This document shows positions 36,422 through 45,547 of a stretch of 64,000 nt of DNA, one piece after another. The notes beneath the pieces were generated by a model. The model was given only the letters and a program-made list of their open reading frames with translations. It was not told the origin of the DNA and made no database searches. The position numbers and the translations under genes were made by a program. Origin of the DNA: Leptolyngbya ohadii IS1 (GTDB lineage Bacteria > Cyanobacteriota > Cyanobacteriia > Elainellales > Elainellaceae). Within the stretch, counting starts at the first letter, position 1, and every line of letters starts with the position of its first letter. Location: positions 373,726-437,725 of the forward strand of contig NZ_NKFP01000004.1 in NCBI RefSeq assembly GCF_002215035.1, given 5' to 3'.

Positions 36422-37222
36422 TTAGATTACCAACAATTTACCCTTAAACGTCCATTGCAGGGGCTTTGCCATCGTCTGGTTGAAGTAGTCAATGAACGCT
36501 AAAAGTTGCCCCTTCAAGTCGGCTTTCGAGCAGAAGTTGCCACGCCTCAACAGTTTTCGCGTCAAAATACTGAACCACACCTCAATTTGATTCAGCCAGG
36601 AGCAATGTTTAGGCGTGTAGTGGAAGACAATGCGATGCGTGGGGTCGGATAAGAACGCAGCACGGGAGTGCATCGATTGCAGAATCCCACACTTGCCTTT
36701 GATGCCCAAGTCAGTGTCGATGCCTTCCCACTGTGCCACTAGACGCACTAAGCTCTCAGACTGATGAGTGTTGAGACAATCACTTACCAAATGCCAGCGT
36801 TGCACACTCTTGTCACTTGTCAGGAGTTGTTGCACATGAGCGGCAAAATCGGCTTCAGTGCGACGCTCACCAATCGTGGGACTGACAATGCTGCCAGTGG
36901 CGACATCAAAGTTGGCAATCAAACATTGCGTGCCATGCCGAATGTACTCAAACTCGCGTTTCTGGACCTGCCCCGGACGAGTTGGTGCATCAGTGTACTG
37001 GCGTTGCAAGGCTTGAATCCCCGTCATCTCGTCGATTGATATCACCCGTTCTCCTTGCTGCAACAGCGTTGGCGCGTCCAGGTACAGTTGCGAGACTTCA
37101 GCCACTTTCGTCTCAAATTCTGGGTCGTAGGGGGGGGTGAAGCCAGTAACGGCTTTTGTGCGGTTTGATTTCGGCTTGCTCCAGCAACCGTTCCACATGA
37201 CGCGGACTAATACTTTCGACAA
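36422..37222 (-). CDS. IS630 transposase, catalytic (DDE) frame
   Basis: This frame carries the catalytic core: first Asp in [13 protein letters not shown], second Asp in [13 protein letters not shown] and the Glu in [14 protein letters not shown], so all three acidic residues are intact. Its true N-terminus is in the upstream frame (37113-37625). The sense junction is at the run of eight C (plus-strand G at 37130-37137), where reading HPP of frame 1 must shift to YDPEFETKV of this frame by skipping one base. The ATG-less upstream portion is therefore not translated alone. Confidence 0.9.
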   Translation of the reverse strand: MSKVLVRVMWNGCWSKPKSNRTKAVTGFTPPYDPEFETKVAEVSQLYLDAPTLLQQGERVISIDEMTGIQALQRQYTDAPTRPGQVQKREFEYIRHGTQCLIANFDVATGSIVSPTIGERRTEADFAAHVQQLLTSDKSVQRWHLVSDCLNTHQSESLVRLVAQWEGIDTDLGIKGKCGILQSMHSRAAFLSDPTHRIVFHYTPKHCSWLNQIEVWFSILTRKLLRRGNFCSKADLKGQLLAFIDYFNQTMAKPLQWTFKGKLLVI

Positions 37223-37625
37223 TGCCCCGTTTGACTAACTCATCCGCCAGCTCCCGCCCCGTCCAATGGCTAATCGGTCGTCCGCTTAACCCTGGGTCTT
37301 CACAAGCGATTGCCATTAATTGCACCTGTTGTTCCAGTGTAAATTTCGCTGGTGCGCCCGGACGTTCAGCATCGGATAATCGCTCTGCTATCGGCAAGTT
37401 GCTCTCGGCTAACTCTAACCAGCGGTGTCGCCATAGCCTTGCCATATCCAGACTGATATCTAACTCACGCGCGATCTGAGCATGATTCTTGCCTTCATTG
37501 GCTTTCAGCACGATGCGTCCCCGTTGCGCGATCTGCTGCGGCGTACTCGGACGTTTGACGATCTGTTCGAGGCTGGCTTTTTCACTCTCGGTCAAACTCA
37601 ACGATTGCGGGCGGCGTCCAGGCAT
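37113..37625 (-). CDS. IS630 transposase, helix-turn-helix frame
   Basis: The 170-residue frame holds the N-terminal DNA-binding domains of the transposase: [46 protein letters not shown] (helix-turn-helix) and the second domain [34 protein letters not shown]. It overlaps the DDE frame by 110 bp and ends soon after the run of eight C. Frameshift fusion would give a protein of about 400 residues, the normal IS630 size with two-frame arrangement. Confidence 0.88.
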   Translation of the reverse strand: MPGRRPQSLSLTESEKASLEQIVKRPSTPQQIAQRGRIVLKANEGKNHAQIARELDISLDMARLWRHRWLELAESNLPIAERLSDAERPGAPAKFTLEQQVQLMAIACEDPGLSGRPISHWTGRELADELVKRGIVESISPRHVERLLEQAEIKPHKSRYWLHPPLRPRI

Positions 37626-37735
37626 ACAGCATTCTCTAAACCCTACCCCTCAATAATAGGTTTACTTCTGCCGCCAAGTACTAGTGTTTTCGAGTATTTT
37701 GCTTAATATGCAGTGCGAGGTTTGTCATCAGCTAA

Positions 37736-38824
37736 TCATTCAGCTTCCTCAGCCTCATAGGTATAGTGCGGTGGACCAAAGCCATTTCCGATCGCAAGTA
37801 CTGAAGAATCTAATACTAAATTTTTGCTATCTCTTGATTTGGACCGTATTAAGCAAACTGCTGTTACAACCTTGCGACCACAGAGATGCGATGCCCACCC
37901 TGATGACGAAGTTGCTTCCCAGGCATCAAAGCTAAATCTAATATGAATTCCGCTAGATCGCCTTAATCCATCTCGAAATTGACCAGGACCTACTACCTGA
38001 CTGCGATCCCTTTGCTTAAATGTAAAGGCTCCTTTACAGACTATCATTGTATCTTCCCTAAGCATTGCATTGACAAAAGTATGGTTCCATTTATCTGGAT
38101 ACAATTTCACACATTTTGCCCTCTCCATTATTCTCTCTAACAAGCTTGAATAGAAGGAGTAAACGGTTCGGTCTATAGAATCATACATATAACTTAAATC
38201 TTTATGTTTCCACACCGGAGTTCCATCTTCATGAATTTGTTCTTCTGATAACAGTTTTGAATAATGTGGTAGGTTGCCAAGATTAATTTCAAGCTTTCGA
38301 GACAAATCGATGACACGACGATGGTTGAAATAGTCCCAGAATGAGTATGAATAACCAGGAGATTGACTGAGAGCCTCATGAAGGTCTTGCTCTTGAGCAA
38401 AATCAAGCCACTGCTTCTTTGCGTCCCTCAGCCTGTCTGGAGTTAAGTTTATTTGAAGCTCTCTCTTTGTATGAGCTTCTCCATGATGATTAAGACATAG
38501 AACCACTAAATTATCCTCGCTGTGATTGCGTGACTCACTGTATTCATGAATGTGATGAATAATTATTCCTTGAGTTCTATCACGGCAAATACAACAAGTC
38601 CAACGGCTGTCATATAAGACTTTGTTGACTGTTTCTTGAGGAATAGGAGGACGTGGCTCATCCAAAATTATCTGGATCTGTTTCTCTGGAATATTTAAAG
38701 CTCGTAAATCATCAGTACTCATAGCTTTAAGCGAGTTGAGTGTGTGCCCTTGATTTACAAGTTGTTCAGCAGTCTGTGAATCAAACCCACGTCCCATGAG
38801 AGCATTCAAGGTCTTATTGGTCAT
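37736..38824 (-). CDS. HNH endonuclease-domain protein with N-terminal helical domain
   Basis: The 362-residue protein begins with a helix-rich module (about 1-50, GFDSQTAEQLVNQGHTLNSLKAMSTDDLRALNIPEKQI), resembling SAM or helix-hairpin modules. An HNH domain follows (about 72-115): CCICRD, HHIHEYSESRNHSEDNLVVLCLNHHGEAH, with the Cys pair and His residues intact. The C-terminal 220 residues resemble nothing I recognise (RRVIDLSRKLEINL, SSGIHIRFSFDAWEA, SSGWASHLCGRKVVTAVCLI). The base composition is AT-richer than neighbouring genes, suggesting transfer. It is a candidate defence or self-defence nuclease, but this is inferred from domain and location only. Confidence 0.78.
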   Translation of the reverse strand: MTNKTLNALMGRGFDSQTAEQLVNQGHTLNSLKAMSTDDLRALNIPEKQIQIILDEPRPPIPQETVNKVLYDSRWTCCICRDRTQGIIIHHIHEYSESRNHSEDNLVVLCLNHHGEAHTKRELQINLTPDRLRDAKKQWLDFAQEQDLHEALSQSPGYSYSFWDYFNHRRVIDLSRKLEINLGNLPHYSKLLSEEQIHEDGTPVWKHKDLSYMYDSIDRTVYSFYSSLLERIMERAKCVKLYPDKWNHTFVNAMLREDTMIVCKGAFTFKQRDRSQVVGPGQFRDGLRRSSGIHIRFSFDAWEATSSSGWASHLCGRKVVTAVCLIRSKSRDSKNLVLDSSVLAIGNGFGPPHYTYEAEEAE

Positions 38825-38908
38825 TATTGTTTTTTAGTAAATTTGATTTACAAGGAAAAAGGCGCGATTAGCTCACGCCTCTTGTACATTTCAAGACCTA
38901 TAAATAAG

Positions 38909-40246
38909 TTAGACCTTCAGACCAATTCCCTCATAGCGGGAAACACTGTGCTTATCCAGCATTCTCCGACCGTCAATCACCAGCGGCGGGTTTTCCAGGT
39001 TGGCGATGAGTTCAGGAATCTGGTGGAAGTGCTGCCAGCGGGTCATGATCAGGATTGCGTCTACGTTGGCGATCGCCTCTCCTAAATCGTCGCGGAAGTC
39101 CACTGTGTTGCCGAAGATTTTCTCAGCTTCGTGGCGGGCGATCGGGTCGTAGGAAGTCACCGTTGCACCTTCTGCTAATAGCGTTTGGGTGACAGGAATC
39201 GCGGGGGATTCGCGGATGTCATCGGTTCCCGGTTTGAATGCCATACCCAGAACGGCGATCGTTTTACCGCCCAGATCGGCGTAGTGCTTTTTTAGCAGGT
39301 CGATCATTTTTTGCGGCTGGTTGGCGTTCACATCGATCACGGATTCCAGCAGGTTCATTGGACTGCCTGCCTTGTTGCCGTAGGCGATCAGAGCCTTTAC
39401 ATCCTTCGGGAAACAGCTTCCGCCGAAGCCGCAGCCCGCCGCCAGATACGTCACCATCGAGGGGAAAACGCGAGTGCCGTCCTCCAGGATGGGGGTAAAC
39501 CGCTTATCGAGGTGAACGCCGTGCATTGCCTCCGTCACATCTACGCCGACCTTCGCGCAGAGATTGCCGATTTCGTTGGAGAAAGAGATCAGCGTTGCCA
39601 GCAGCGAGTTTGCCGTGTACTTGATCATCTCGGCGGTGCGGGGATTCGTGCGAATCTTGTCCACGTTCTCAAACACCGCATACAGGTCTTCCAGGGCATC
39701 GATCGATCGATCGTCAATGCCGCCCAGCACAATGCGATCGGGGTACATGAAGTCGGGAATCGCTTCGCCTTCCTTCAGAAATTCCGGGTTCATGCCTACG
39801 CCGAAATCCTGCCCCGCTGTTTTGCCGGAAGCCTGCTCCAGAATCGGCAGTACGACATCTTCCGTGGTTCCGGGGACGACCGTGCTTTTGACAATGACGA
39901 CGTGATAGCCGTCTTTCTCTTTCAGAATTGCCCCGATTTGCTCTGCGACGAGCTTGATGTACTTCAGGTCGATCTCGTTCCCGTCGAAGGGGGTTCCTAC
40001 GGCAATCAGGGAAAGATCCGTGTTCAGCACCGCTTCCCGCAGGTCGGTGGTTGCCACCACGTTCTTGCCAATATTCTTTTTCAGCAGTTCTTCTAATCCT
40101 GCCTCGTAGATGGGCGGAATGCCGCTGTTGATCCGCTCAACCTTTGCGTGATCGACATCCACGCAAGTTACCTGATGTCCTTTCTCCGCCAGACAAACGC
40201 CCGACACCAGACCCACATAGCCCGTTCCAACGACTGAAACCTTCAT
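38909..40246 (-). CDS. ugd: UDP-glucose 6-dehydrogenase
   Basis: The 445-residue enzyme oxidises UDP-glucose to UDP-glucuronate with NAD. It has an N-terminal GTGYVGLVSG dinucleotide fold, the central domain with SNEIGNLCAKVG, the catalytic Cys in GCGFGGSCFPKDV and the C-terminal AVLGMAFKPGTDDIRESPA. It is the last gene of the sugar operon and starts directly after the upstream epimerase stop. Its product can feed the decarboxylase/epimerase-like enzyme encoded just before it. Confidence 0.94.
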   Translation of the reverse strand: MKVSVVGTGYVGLVSGVCLAEKGHQVTCVDVDHAKVERINSGIPPIYEAGLEELLKKNIGKNVVATTDLREAVLNTDLSLIAVGTPFDGNEIDLKYIKLVAEQIGAILKEKDGYHVVIVKSTVVPGTTEDVVLPILEQASGKTAGQDFGVGMNPEFLKEGEAIPDFMYPDRIVLGGIDDRSIDALEDLYAVFENVDKIRTNPRTAEMIKYTANSLLATLISFSNEIGNLCAKVGVDVTEAMHGVHLDKRFTPILEDGTRVFPSMVTYLAAGCGFGGSCFPKDVKALIAYGNKAGSPMNLLESVIDVNANQPQKMIDLLKKHYADLGGKTIAVLGMAFKPGTDDIRESPAIPVTQTLLAEGATVTSYDPIARHEAEKIFGNTVDFRDDLGEAIANVDAILIMTRWQHFHQIPELIANLENPPLVIDGRRMLDKHSVSRYEGIGLKV

Positions 40247-41356
40247 TTATGCATCCTCCGCCACTTGATTGCCTTGATACCAGATCAGCGATCGCCGCAA
40301 GCCTTCCTCTACGGTGATGCAGGGGTCATAGCCCAGATCGTTCCGCGCCTTTGTAATTACAGGGCAGCGACGGTTCGGGTTGTCTACCAGATACGCCTTG
40401 TCTTCGCTTTCCTTGCGAATCACGCGACCGGGATAGTCGAACAATTCTTTCGACAGTTCCACTACTTTGTCCGCCAGGGTTGCCATCGAGATTTCCGGCG
40501 TTTCGATGCCGATGTTGTACGCTTCGCCGCGCCGACCGACCACCAGAATTTTGTAGTAGCCCACGATCGCATCCGCGATATAGCAGAACGTCCGCGTGGG
40601 GGAACCGTCTGACAGCATCACAATATCCCGTCCGGCGAACACATCCCGCGCAAAGTCCGGCAGTACGCGGCGATCGGTAATCTTTAGTCCCGGACCATAG
40701 TTGTTAAACGGACGGGCAATCTTGATCGGCAGGTCATACTGCTCCGCAAAGTTCACACACAGCGTTTCGCCGTACCGCTTCGACTCGTCATAGCAGGCAC
40801 GCGGTCCCGTACAGGAGACATTGCCGCGATAGGTTTCCGGCGTGGGAATATTTTCGGGCGTGGGGTCGCCGTAGATTTCGCTCGTTGAGTAGAACAGAAA
40901 GCCTTCTACGGGTTTGCCTGCTTCTTTGTGCTGTTTGCAGTATTCCAGCAGCGTCCGCAAGCCGTTGACGTTGGCATCCATCGTTTCGATCGGATACTTG
41001 CGGTAAAAGGTGGGAGAGGCGATCGAGGCAGCGTGAATAATAAACTGAAAATCCTCAATGTCCGCCGGAAGGGGATGGGTGATGTCGTGCTTTTGCAACT
41101 TCAGGTGCGGATCACCCTCCAGATCGGTCAGCCACTCCGGAATGCCGCGAATGTAGTTGTCGTAAACGGTGAGAGCGATCGGGTCTGTGCCGCCCGTTTT
41201 GTTCCAGTGCAGAATTGCCTGCACCAGATAGTAGCCGAGAAATCCGGCTCCTCCCACGATCAGCAGCTTTTTGCCTGCCATCTGGGAAAACTCAGCCTGC
41301 AAATTACCGCAGATGTAATCTAAATCGGCTGCGATCACGTCCTGAGCAGTTTTCAT
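40247..41356 (-). CDS. NAD-dependent epimerase/dehydratase, UDP-glucuronate decarboxylase-like
   Basis: The 369-residue extended SDR enzyme has the cofactor loop GGAGFLGYYL, the catalytic Ser in YSTSEIYGDP and YDESKRYGE with active-site Tyr and Lys. The GPRACYDESKR..ET stretch is close to UDP-xylose synthase (UXS) and ArnA-like decarboxylases. It is flanked by ugd, which supplies the expected UDP-glucuronate substrate. An atypical 25-residue N-terminal extension precedes the Rossmann fold. The exact reaction (decarboxylation or 4-keto formation) remains to be shown. Confidence 0.85.
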   Translation of the reverse strand: MKTAQDVIAADLDYICGNLQAEFSQMAGKKLLIVGGAGFLGYYLVQAILHWNKTGGTDPIALTVYDNYIRGIPEWLTDLEGDPHLKLQKHDITHPLPADIEDFQFIIHAASIASPTFYRKYPIETMDANVNGLRTLLEYCKQHKEAGKPVEGFLFYSTSEIYGDPTPENIPTPETYRGNVSCTGPRACYDESKRYGETLCVNFAEQYDLPIKIARPFNNYGPGLKITDRRVLPDFARDVFAGRDIVMLSDGSPTRTFCYIADAIVGYYKILVVGRRGEAYNIGIETPEISMATLADKVVELSKELFDYPGRVIRKESEDKAYLVDNPNRRCPVITKARNDLGYDPCITVEEGLRRSLIWYQGNQVAEDA

Positions 41357-41375
41357 TTTATTGATCTCCCCTTAT

Positions 41376-42689
41376 TTACACGATCGCTGGAACCTTCACC
41401 GGAAACAGGTTATCCTGCTCTGCCCGGAGTTTGTGCGCCAGGGTATCTGTGGGCAGTTCCACATCGTCGTAGGTCAACACCTGATCCTTCGGCACATCTC
41501 GCTTCAGGCGGCAGCCCTCCGCCAAGCCCATCGGCAGCAGGTTTTGGGAACGCACGGTATCGTAGTTTTCGCACTGCCCGTAGGTCATGTACCAGCCCAG
41601 ACCGTCCAGGGTTTCGCCTGCTTTCAGGTCGATCTTGGCAGTTGTCACCACGTCCACGACAGGTGCGGCGATCGGCGCAATCACCACATCGTTGAACAGC
41701 ACGACTCGCGCTACGGACAGCGGCACTTCAAAAATCGTCAGGTGATAGGGCACATAGAAGCTGTAGAGCGGACCTTCGCCCAGCTTGCCGTAGTTGAGAT
41801 AGTGCTGCTGATGGCTATCGTTTGCCTCCGCGAACACATAGACGCCCGGACTCGGCTGTGCCCCGACCACGTAATCCACAATGCCGCCCAGCGATCGCAG
41901 CATCTCCAGGTCGTACATTCCGGTCATCTCGTCCACATGACCCTTGTATTCCAAGCCAATCATGCCGCGTTGAGCCACCTTCATGCCCGTCGCGTTTGCC
42001 ACGATCGCCTGCTCAAAGGAAATCTTCGTCCCGTCCGCAAAGCTTGTCACCATGTGCGGCGTTTGTCCCCACTGCTTGGCAAAATTTGCCTGGGTAGTCG
42101 GGTTGCGGTAGCGATCCTGGAGACCTTTGATATTGCCGCAGAGAAGCGGATTCAGCCCCAGCTTCTTGACGAAGCGGTAGAGGTTCATCTGCACGCCGGG
42201 CTGGTCGCCATCACATCCGGTCAGGATGACCCCTGCGCGATCGGCATAGACCTTCAGCAGCGGACCCACCGTGCCGTCCAGTTCAGCATTCATCAGAACC
42301 ATATGCTTCTGGTGTTCGATCGCCGCCATCGTCACCCGCGCACCGTATTCGACATGACCCGTAGCTTCCACCAGCGCCTCGATACTGGGAGACTGGCACA
42401 GCACCAGCGGATCATCCGTCACAGCATACTTGCCCTGGGCGATCGCATCTTCCAGTTCACCCACAGTTTTAACGGTGACGACCTGATCGGCAGGCACTCC
42501 CACTCCCGTATAGGCAGCGATCGCCGCTTCGATCGTTCGATTACAAACGGCAACCAGCCGCATTCCCGGCAAATAGTTAACCATCTGATTCACCAGACCG
42601 CGAGACATAAATCCTGCGCCAAATACGCCCACTTTTATCGGATTGCCTGCCTCTGCGCGTGCCTGTAGTGCGGTATCGACAATAATCAT
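41376..42689 (-). CDS. NAD(P)-dependent oxidoreductase with SAF-like C-terminal domain
   Basis: The 437-residue protein has an N-terminal homoserine-dehydrogenase-like Rossmann domain (about 17-150, KVGVFGAGFMSRGLV and LVEATGHVEYGA) and a C-terminal SAF-like domain (LKAGETLDGLGWYMTYGQ and CRLKRDVPKDQVLTYDDVELP). Such proteins occur in surface-polysaccharide clusters and probably make or modify an unusual sugar. Its ATG overlaps the end of the upstream RfbC-like gene by 4 bp. Substrate unknown. The 435-residue antisense ORF is a codon-bias shadow. Confidence 0.85.
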   Translation of the reverse strand: MIIVDTALQARAEAGNPIKVGVFGAGFMSRGLVNQMVNYLPGMRLVAVCNRTIEAAIAAYTGVGVPADQVVTVKTVGELEDAIAQGKYAVTDDPLVLCQSPSIEALVEATGHVEYGARVTMAAIEHQKHMVLMNAELDGTVGPLLKVYADRAGVILTGCDGDQPGVQMNLYRFVKKLGLNPLLCGNIKGLQDRYRNPTTQANFAKQWGQTPHMVTSFADGTKISFEQAIVANATGMKVAQRGMIGLEYKGHVDEMTGMYDLEMLRSLGGIVDYVVGAQPSPGVYVFAEANDSHQQHYLNYGKLGEGPLYSFYVPYHLTIFEVPLSVARVVLFNDVVIAPIAAPVVDVVTTAKIDLKAGETLDGLGWYMTYGQCENYDTVRSQNLLPMGLAEGCRLKRDVPKDQVLTYDDVELPTDTLAHKLRAEQDNLFPVKVPAIV

Positions 42690-43237
42690 GTAATTGATGC
42701 TCCTGCTATCGCTTCAAAAGGTTCCCAGGACAAATCTTTCTCGGAAATTTCGGTGACGGGCAAACGCCATTCAATCTGGAATGCCGGATCGTCGTATCGG
42801 AAACCCCGTTCGCATCCCGGCGTATAGAACTCCCCGACCTGATAGATGACTTCCGCCTCGTCCGTTAACGCCTGATAGCCGTGGGCAAACAGTTCGGGAA
42901 TGTAGAGTGCCCTGCGGTTGTCGGCGGTTAACTCGATGCCAAAGTGCTGTAGATAGGTAGGAGAATGGGGACGCATATCCACAATCACGTCATAGATCGC
43001 GCCTCGAATACAGCGGATAAACTTGGTCTCGCTGGCGGGCGGAATCTGATAGTGCATTCCCCGCAACGTTCCCGCTTTGTGATTAAACGAGAGATTGATC
43101 TGGGCGACGATCGGCTTCAGTCCATGATCCTCAAATTCCTTTGCACAAAAGGCTCTGGCAAAGGCTCCCCGGTGATCGGGCTTTAGTTCCAGGTCTACGA
43201 CAAAGGCTCCCTTGAGCTTGGTTTCAGTAAATTGCAT
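42686..43237 (-). CDS. dTDP-4-dehydrorhamnose 3,5-epimerase-like (RfbC family) cupin
   Basis: The 183-residue cupin has the RfbC hallmarks: VFDLELKPDHRGAF-like VVDLELKPDHRGAFARAF, the catalytic His in GTLRGMHYQIPP, ALYIPELFAHGYQALTDEAEVIYQV and the active-site Tyr region. It epimerises a 4-keto-nucleotide sugar. The remaining dTDP-rhamnose genes are absent here and an RfbF sits upstream, so the substrate may be a CDP-sugar or another 4-keto sugar instead. ATGA overlap of 4 bp couples it to the oxidoreductase. Confidence 0.9.
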   Translation of the reverse strand: MQFTETKLKGAFVVDLELKPDHRGAFARAFCAKEFEDHGLKPIVAQINLSFNHKAGTLRGMHYQIPPASETKFIRCIRGAIYDVIVDMRPHSPTYLQHFGIELTADNRRALYIPELFAHGYQALTDEAEVIYQVGEFYTPGCERGFRYDDPAFQIEWRLPVTEISEKDLSWEPFEAIAGASIT

Positions 43238-43277
43238 AGTGATGATGGGGACGCAACAGATAAAACAGGCGCAAAAC

Positions 43278-44051
43278 CTACCAGATTTTCCAGGGAGCTT
43301 TGCCGCTCTGCCACAGGGTTTCTAGATAGTTCTTATCGCGCAGCGTGTCCATCGGTTGCCAGAAGCCATCGTGACGGAAGGCGGAAAGTTCCCCGTCCTG
43401 CGCCAGTTTGTTCAGCGGGTCATGCTCCCACATAGTTGAGTCGTCGGCAATATAGTCGATCGCATCCGGCTCCACCACAAAAAAGCCGCCGTTAATCCAG
43501 GCTCCGTCTCCCGTAGGCTTCTCGTTAAACTGCTGAATTTTGGTCTGTCCCTTGCCGAGGGAAATCACGCCGAAGCGTCCCGGAGGCTGAACTGCGGTGA
43601 GGGTTGCCATTGTCCCCTGGGATTTGTGAAACGCGAGTAATTCCGTAACATTGACGTTGCTTACCCCATCGCCATAGGTAAAGCAAAACGTGCTGCTGCC
43701 CAGGTGTTCTCGTACTCGTTTCAGCCGTCCCCCGGTCATCGTATTTTCCCCGGTGTCTATCAGCGTGACGCGCCAGGGTTCTGCGTTGCCTGCGTGGATG
43801 TTCATCTGGTTGTAGCGCATATCAAACGTCACATCCGACATCCGCAGAAAATAATTGGCGAAGAATTCCTTAATCACATAGCCTTTGTAGCCACAGCAGA
43901 TAATGAAATCGTTAATGCCGTGGGCAGAATACAGCTTCATGATGTGCCAGAGGATCGGCTGTCCTCCAATCTCCACCATCGGCTTCGGCTTAATCGTGGT
44001 TTCCTCACTCAGACGCGTCCCCAATCCACCAGCCAGAATGACTGCTTTCAT
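43278..44051 (-). CDS. rfbF: Glucose-1-phosphate cytidylyltransferase
   Basis: The 257-residue nucleotidyltransferase has the pyrophosphorylase start [36 protein letters not shown], and continues with the RfbF-specific NMNIHAG-like [28 protein letters not shown] and WINGGFFV. It makes CDP-glucose from glucose 1-phosphate and CTP. It is the first gene of the operon. CDP-glucose 4,6-dehydratase (rfbG), its usual partner, is not present in the operon. Confidence 0.93.
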   Translation of the reverse strand: MKAVILAGGLGTRLSEETTIKPKPMVEIGGQPILWHIMKLYSAHGINDFIICCGYKGYVIKEFFANYFLRMSDVTFDMRYNQMNIHAGNAEPWRVTLIDTGENTMTGGRLKRVREHLGSSTFCFTYGDGVSNVNVTELLAFHKSQGTMATLTAVQPPGRFGVISLGKGQTKIQQFNEKPTGDGAWINGGFFVVEPDAIDYIADDSTMWEHDPLNKLAQDGELSAFRHDGFWQPMDTLRDKNYLETLWQSGKAPWKIW

Positions 44052-44437
44052 GCACCTACCTCTTGTATTAAAAAGAGTGAATCGCTCTCTAAACCCGCTA
44101 GAACTGTGAAATTACGGCATTCCCGAAATAGCAGTAATTCTGTTTAACGCAGACTAGCAAGAAGTGGGTAGAAATACGGTGAAGCCTGGGTGAATTAATC
44201 GATCGCCCCTATGAAAAGTGGATAAAAGTTACGCAAATTTCCCGACCTTTAGAATAGAAGGTCAGCAGCCGATGAACGATTTGCAGCAGGCAATTGCTCT
44301 GCGGGTAAGAGCAGGATCAGCAACAAATGGATGATTGGCAAGCGAGGACTGGCTGTGAATAAGGCGGTTCGCGAACTGCCCCTACAGGATGTTTAACCCT
44401 CCTCCAGGAAATAGAGGGGAGGCTCGATCGCCCCTTT
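44052..44437. other. Spacer between Get3d and the sugar operon
   Basis: No gene seen in this 386-bp stretch. It contains dispersed hairpin copy 2 (44358-44396). The promoter of the sugar operon should lie in the 44052-44200 part. A C-rich/G-rich inverted stretch (ccctcctccagg / agaggggagg) near 44397-44424 may end Get3d transcription. Confidence 0.55.
44358..44396. repeat. Dispersed hairpin element, copy 2
   Basis: Diverged copy of 32461-32500: aataaggcggttcgcgaac, then tgcccctacaggatgttta. Confidence 0.72.
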
Positions 44438-45547
44438 CTAGAACGAGATAATCAGATACCCATCCTGAAACTTCGCGCCGGACACAGGTTTTCCGCTGAG
44501 CTGGGGCGGCAGGAAAATATTGCGACGCTGATCGCCCGCCTCGATCGTCACTTCGGGACCGTACTGGGTTAGCTTCACCTGCTTCTTATCAAATCCGGGC
44601 AGGAACAGATAAACCTTGCGCTCTGCGGTATCAATCCGAATCGGACGGGGAGCATTCGTTGCCTGAGTAAAGTCCGGTAACGCTGACATCACGGACTGCC
44701 AATCGCCCTCCCGGTTGGGAATCGAACGCACGGTGAGCGGCGCAAAGGTCGTTTCCACAGATTCGCCAGACTGCGCCTGGTTTAACAGCACACCTCCAAC
44801 CGTTAAACCCACCTGCTGGGCACTGCCCCAGAGATACTGCGCGGTTGCCACGGCTCCCGGATCGTCATTCGTCACCAGATAGGCGATCACGCGATTGGGA
44901 TCGGCGACCGCATTTCTGCCCTCTTCTAGCAGGTTATTCACCTGAGCTGCCGCAGGCTGGTTGAAAATATCGCCGCTCGTCCAGTTGACGTTCAGCACCG
45001 CCCCGGCGATCGGCTGCACAAAGGGCGAAATGGTTTTACCCAGATCGGAATCTGCAAACACCTGACGGAATCGACGGATGTACCAGCTCAGGGTTTCTGG
45101 CATTCCCAGCACGCGTAGCATTGCCAGATCGCCCGTCCCGTCGTACACAATCACGTCGTAGCTGCCGCTTTTTTCGTACTCGCGAACCGCATTCAGCGCC
45201 AAGGCATTATCCATGCCGGGAAGCACGCCCAACTCCTGCCCATATACCGCTTTGAAGAAGGGCGATCGCAAATACTGCGCCTCCAGCTTTTTCACTTCCT
45301 CCCAGCTTCGTTCCAGCAGCGTCGTGGAATAAAGCTTCATCGCCTGGAAGTTGCCTTGAAAGCTACCCGCTACAGGCTGAGGGTCTGCCGTTAATGGCGT
45401 TTCGAGCAACAAATCGATCGCGGGGGTTGGATCTTGCGTTGCAAACAGAACGCGCTTCCCCTGTCCGGCGAGCTGCTTTGCGGCTGCAACAGCGATTGTG
45501 CTGCGACCCGTGCCGCCTTTGCCCAGAAATGTCAAAATTAACGCCAT
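44438..45547 (-). CDS. get3d: Get3d: ArsA/Get3-like ATPase with alpha-crystallin-like C-terminus
   Basis: The 369-residue protein begins with a deviant Walker A, FLGKGGTGRST, in which the usual P-loop Lys is Arg while the first signature Lys is kept. SwI and SwII strands follow (VIVYDGTGDLAMLRVLG). The C-terminal 85 residues (PIRIDTAERKVYLFLPGF..LPPQLSGKPVSGAKFQDGYLII) form an alpha-crystallin-like domain. This layout is Get3d, conserved in photosynthetic bacteria and plastids and shown to bind tail-anchored proteins with an incomplete active site. It presumably chaperones thylakoid or other membrane proteins. Confidence 0.92.
   Translation of the reverse strand: MALILTFLGKGGTGRSTIAVAAAKQLAGQGKRVLFATQDPTPAIDLLLETPLTADPQPVAGSFQGNFQAMKLYSTTLLERSWEEVKKLEAQYLRSPFFKAVYGQELGVLPGMDNALALNAVREYEKSGSYDVIVYDGTGDLAMLRVLGMPETLSWYIRRFRQVFADSDLGKTISPFVQPIAGAVLNVNWTSGDIFNQPAAAQVNNLLEEGRNAVADPNRVIAYLVTNDDPGAVATAQYLWGSAQQVGLTVGGVLLNQAQSGESVETTFAPLTVRSIPNREGDWQSVMSALPDFTQATNAPRPIRIDTAERKVYLFLPGFDKKQVKLTQYGPEVTIEAGDQRRNIFLPPQLSGKPVSGAKFQDGYLIISF

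Larger units (their letters stand above)
36391..37683. mobile_element. Complete IS630-family insertion sequence
   Basis: The element spans 36393-37681 (1289 bp), bounded by duplicated TA (36391-36392 and 37682-37683), the IS630 target. Terminal inverted repeats are GTACTTGGCGGCAcAAGTAAgCC on the left and its complement with g and a at the two lower-case positions on the right. It carries two overlapping frames forming one DDE transposase. The near-identical ends suggest recent insertion. Confidence 0.93.

Noticed and set aside
39311-40096. 261-residue plus-strand ORF
   Set aside because: Antisense to ugd, with no recognisable domain.
41361-42668. 435-residue plus-strand ORF
   Set aside because: It is antisense to the SAF oxidoreductase gene over its whole length. 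Long antisense frames arise here from codon bias; it has no domain features.
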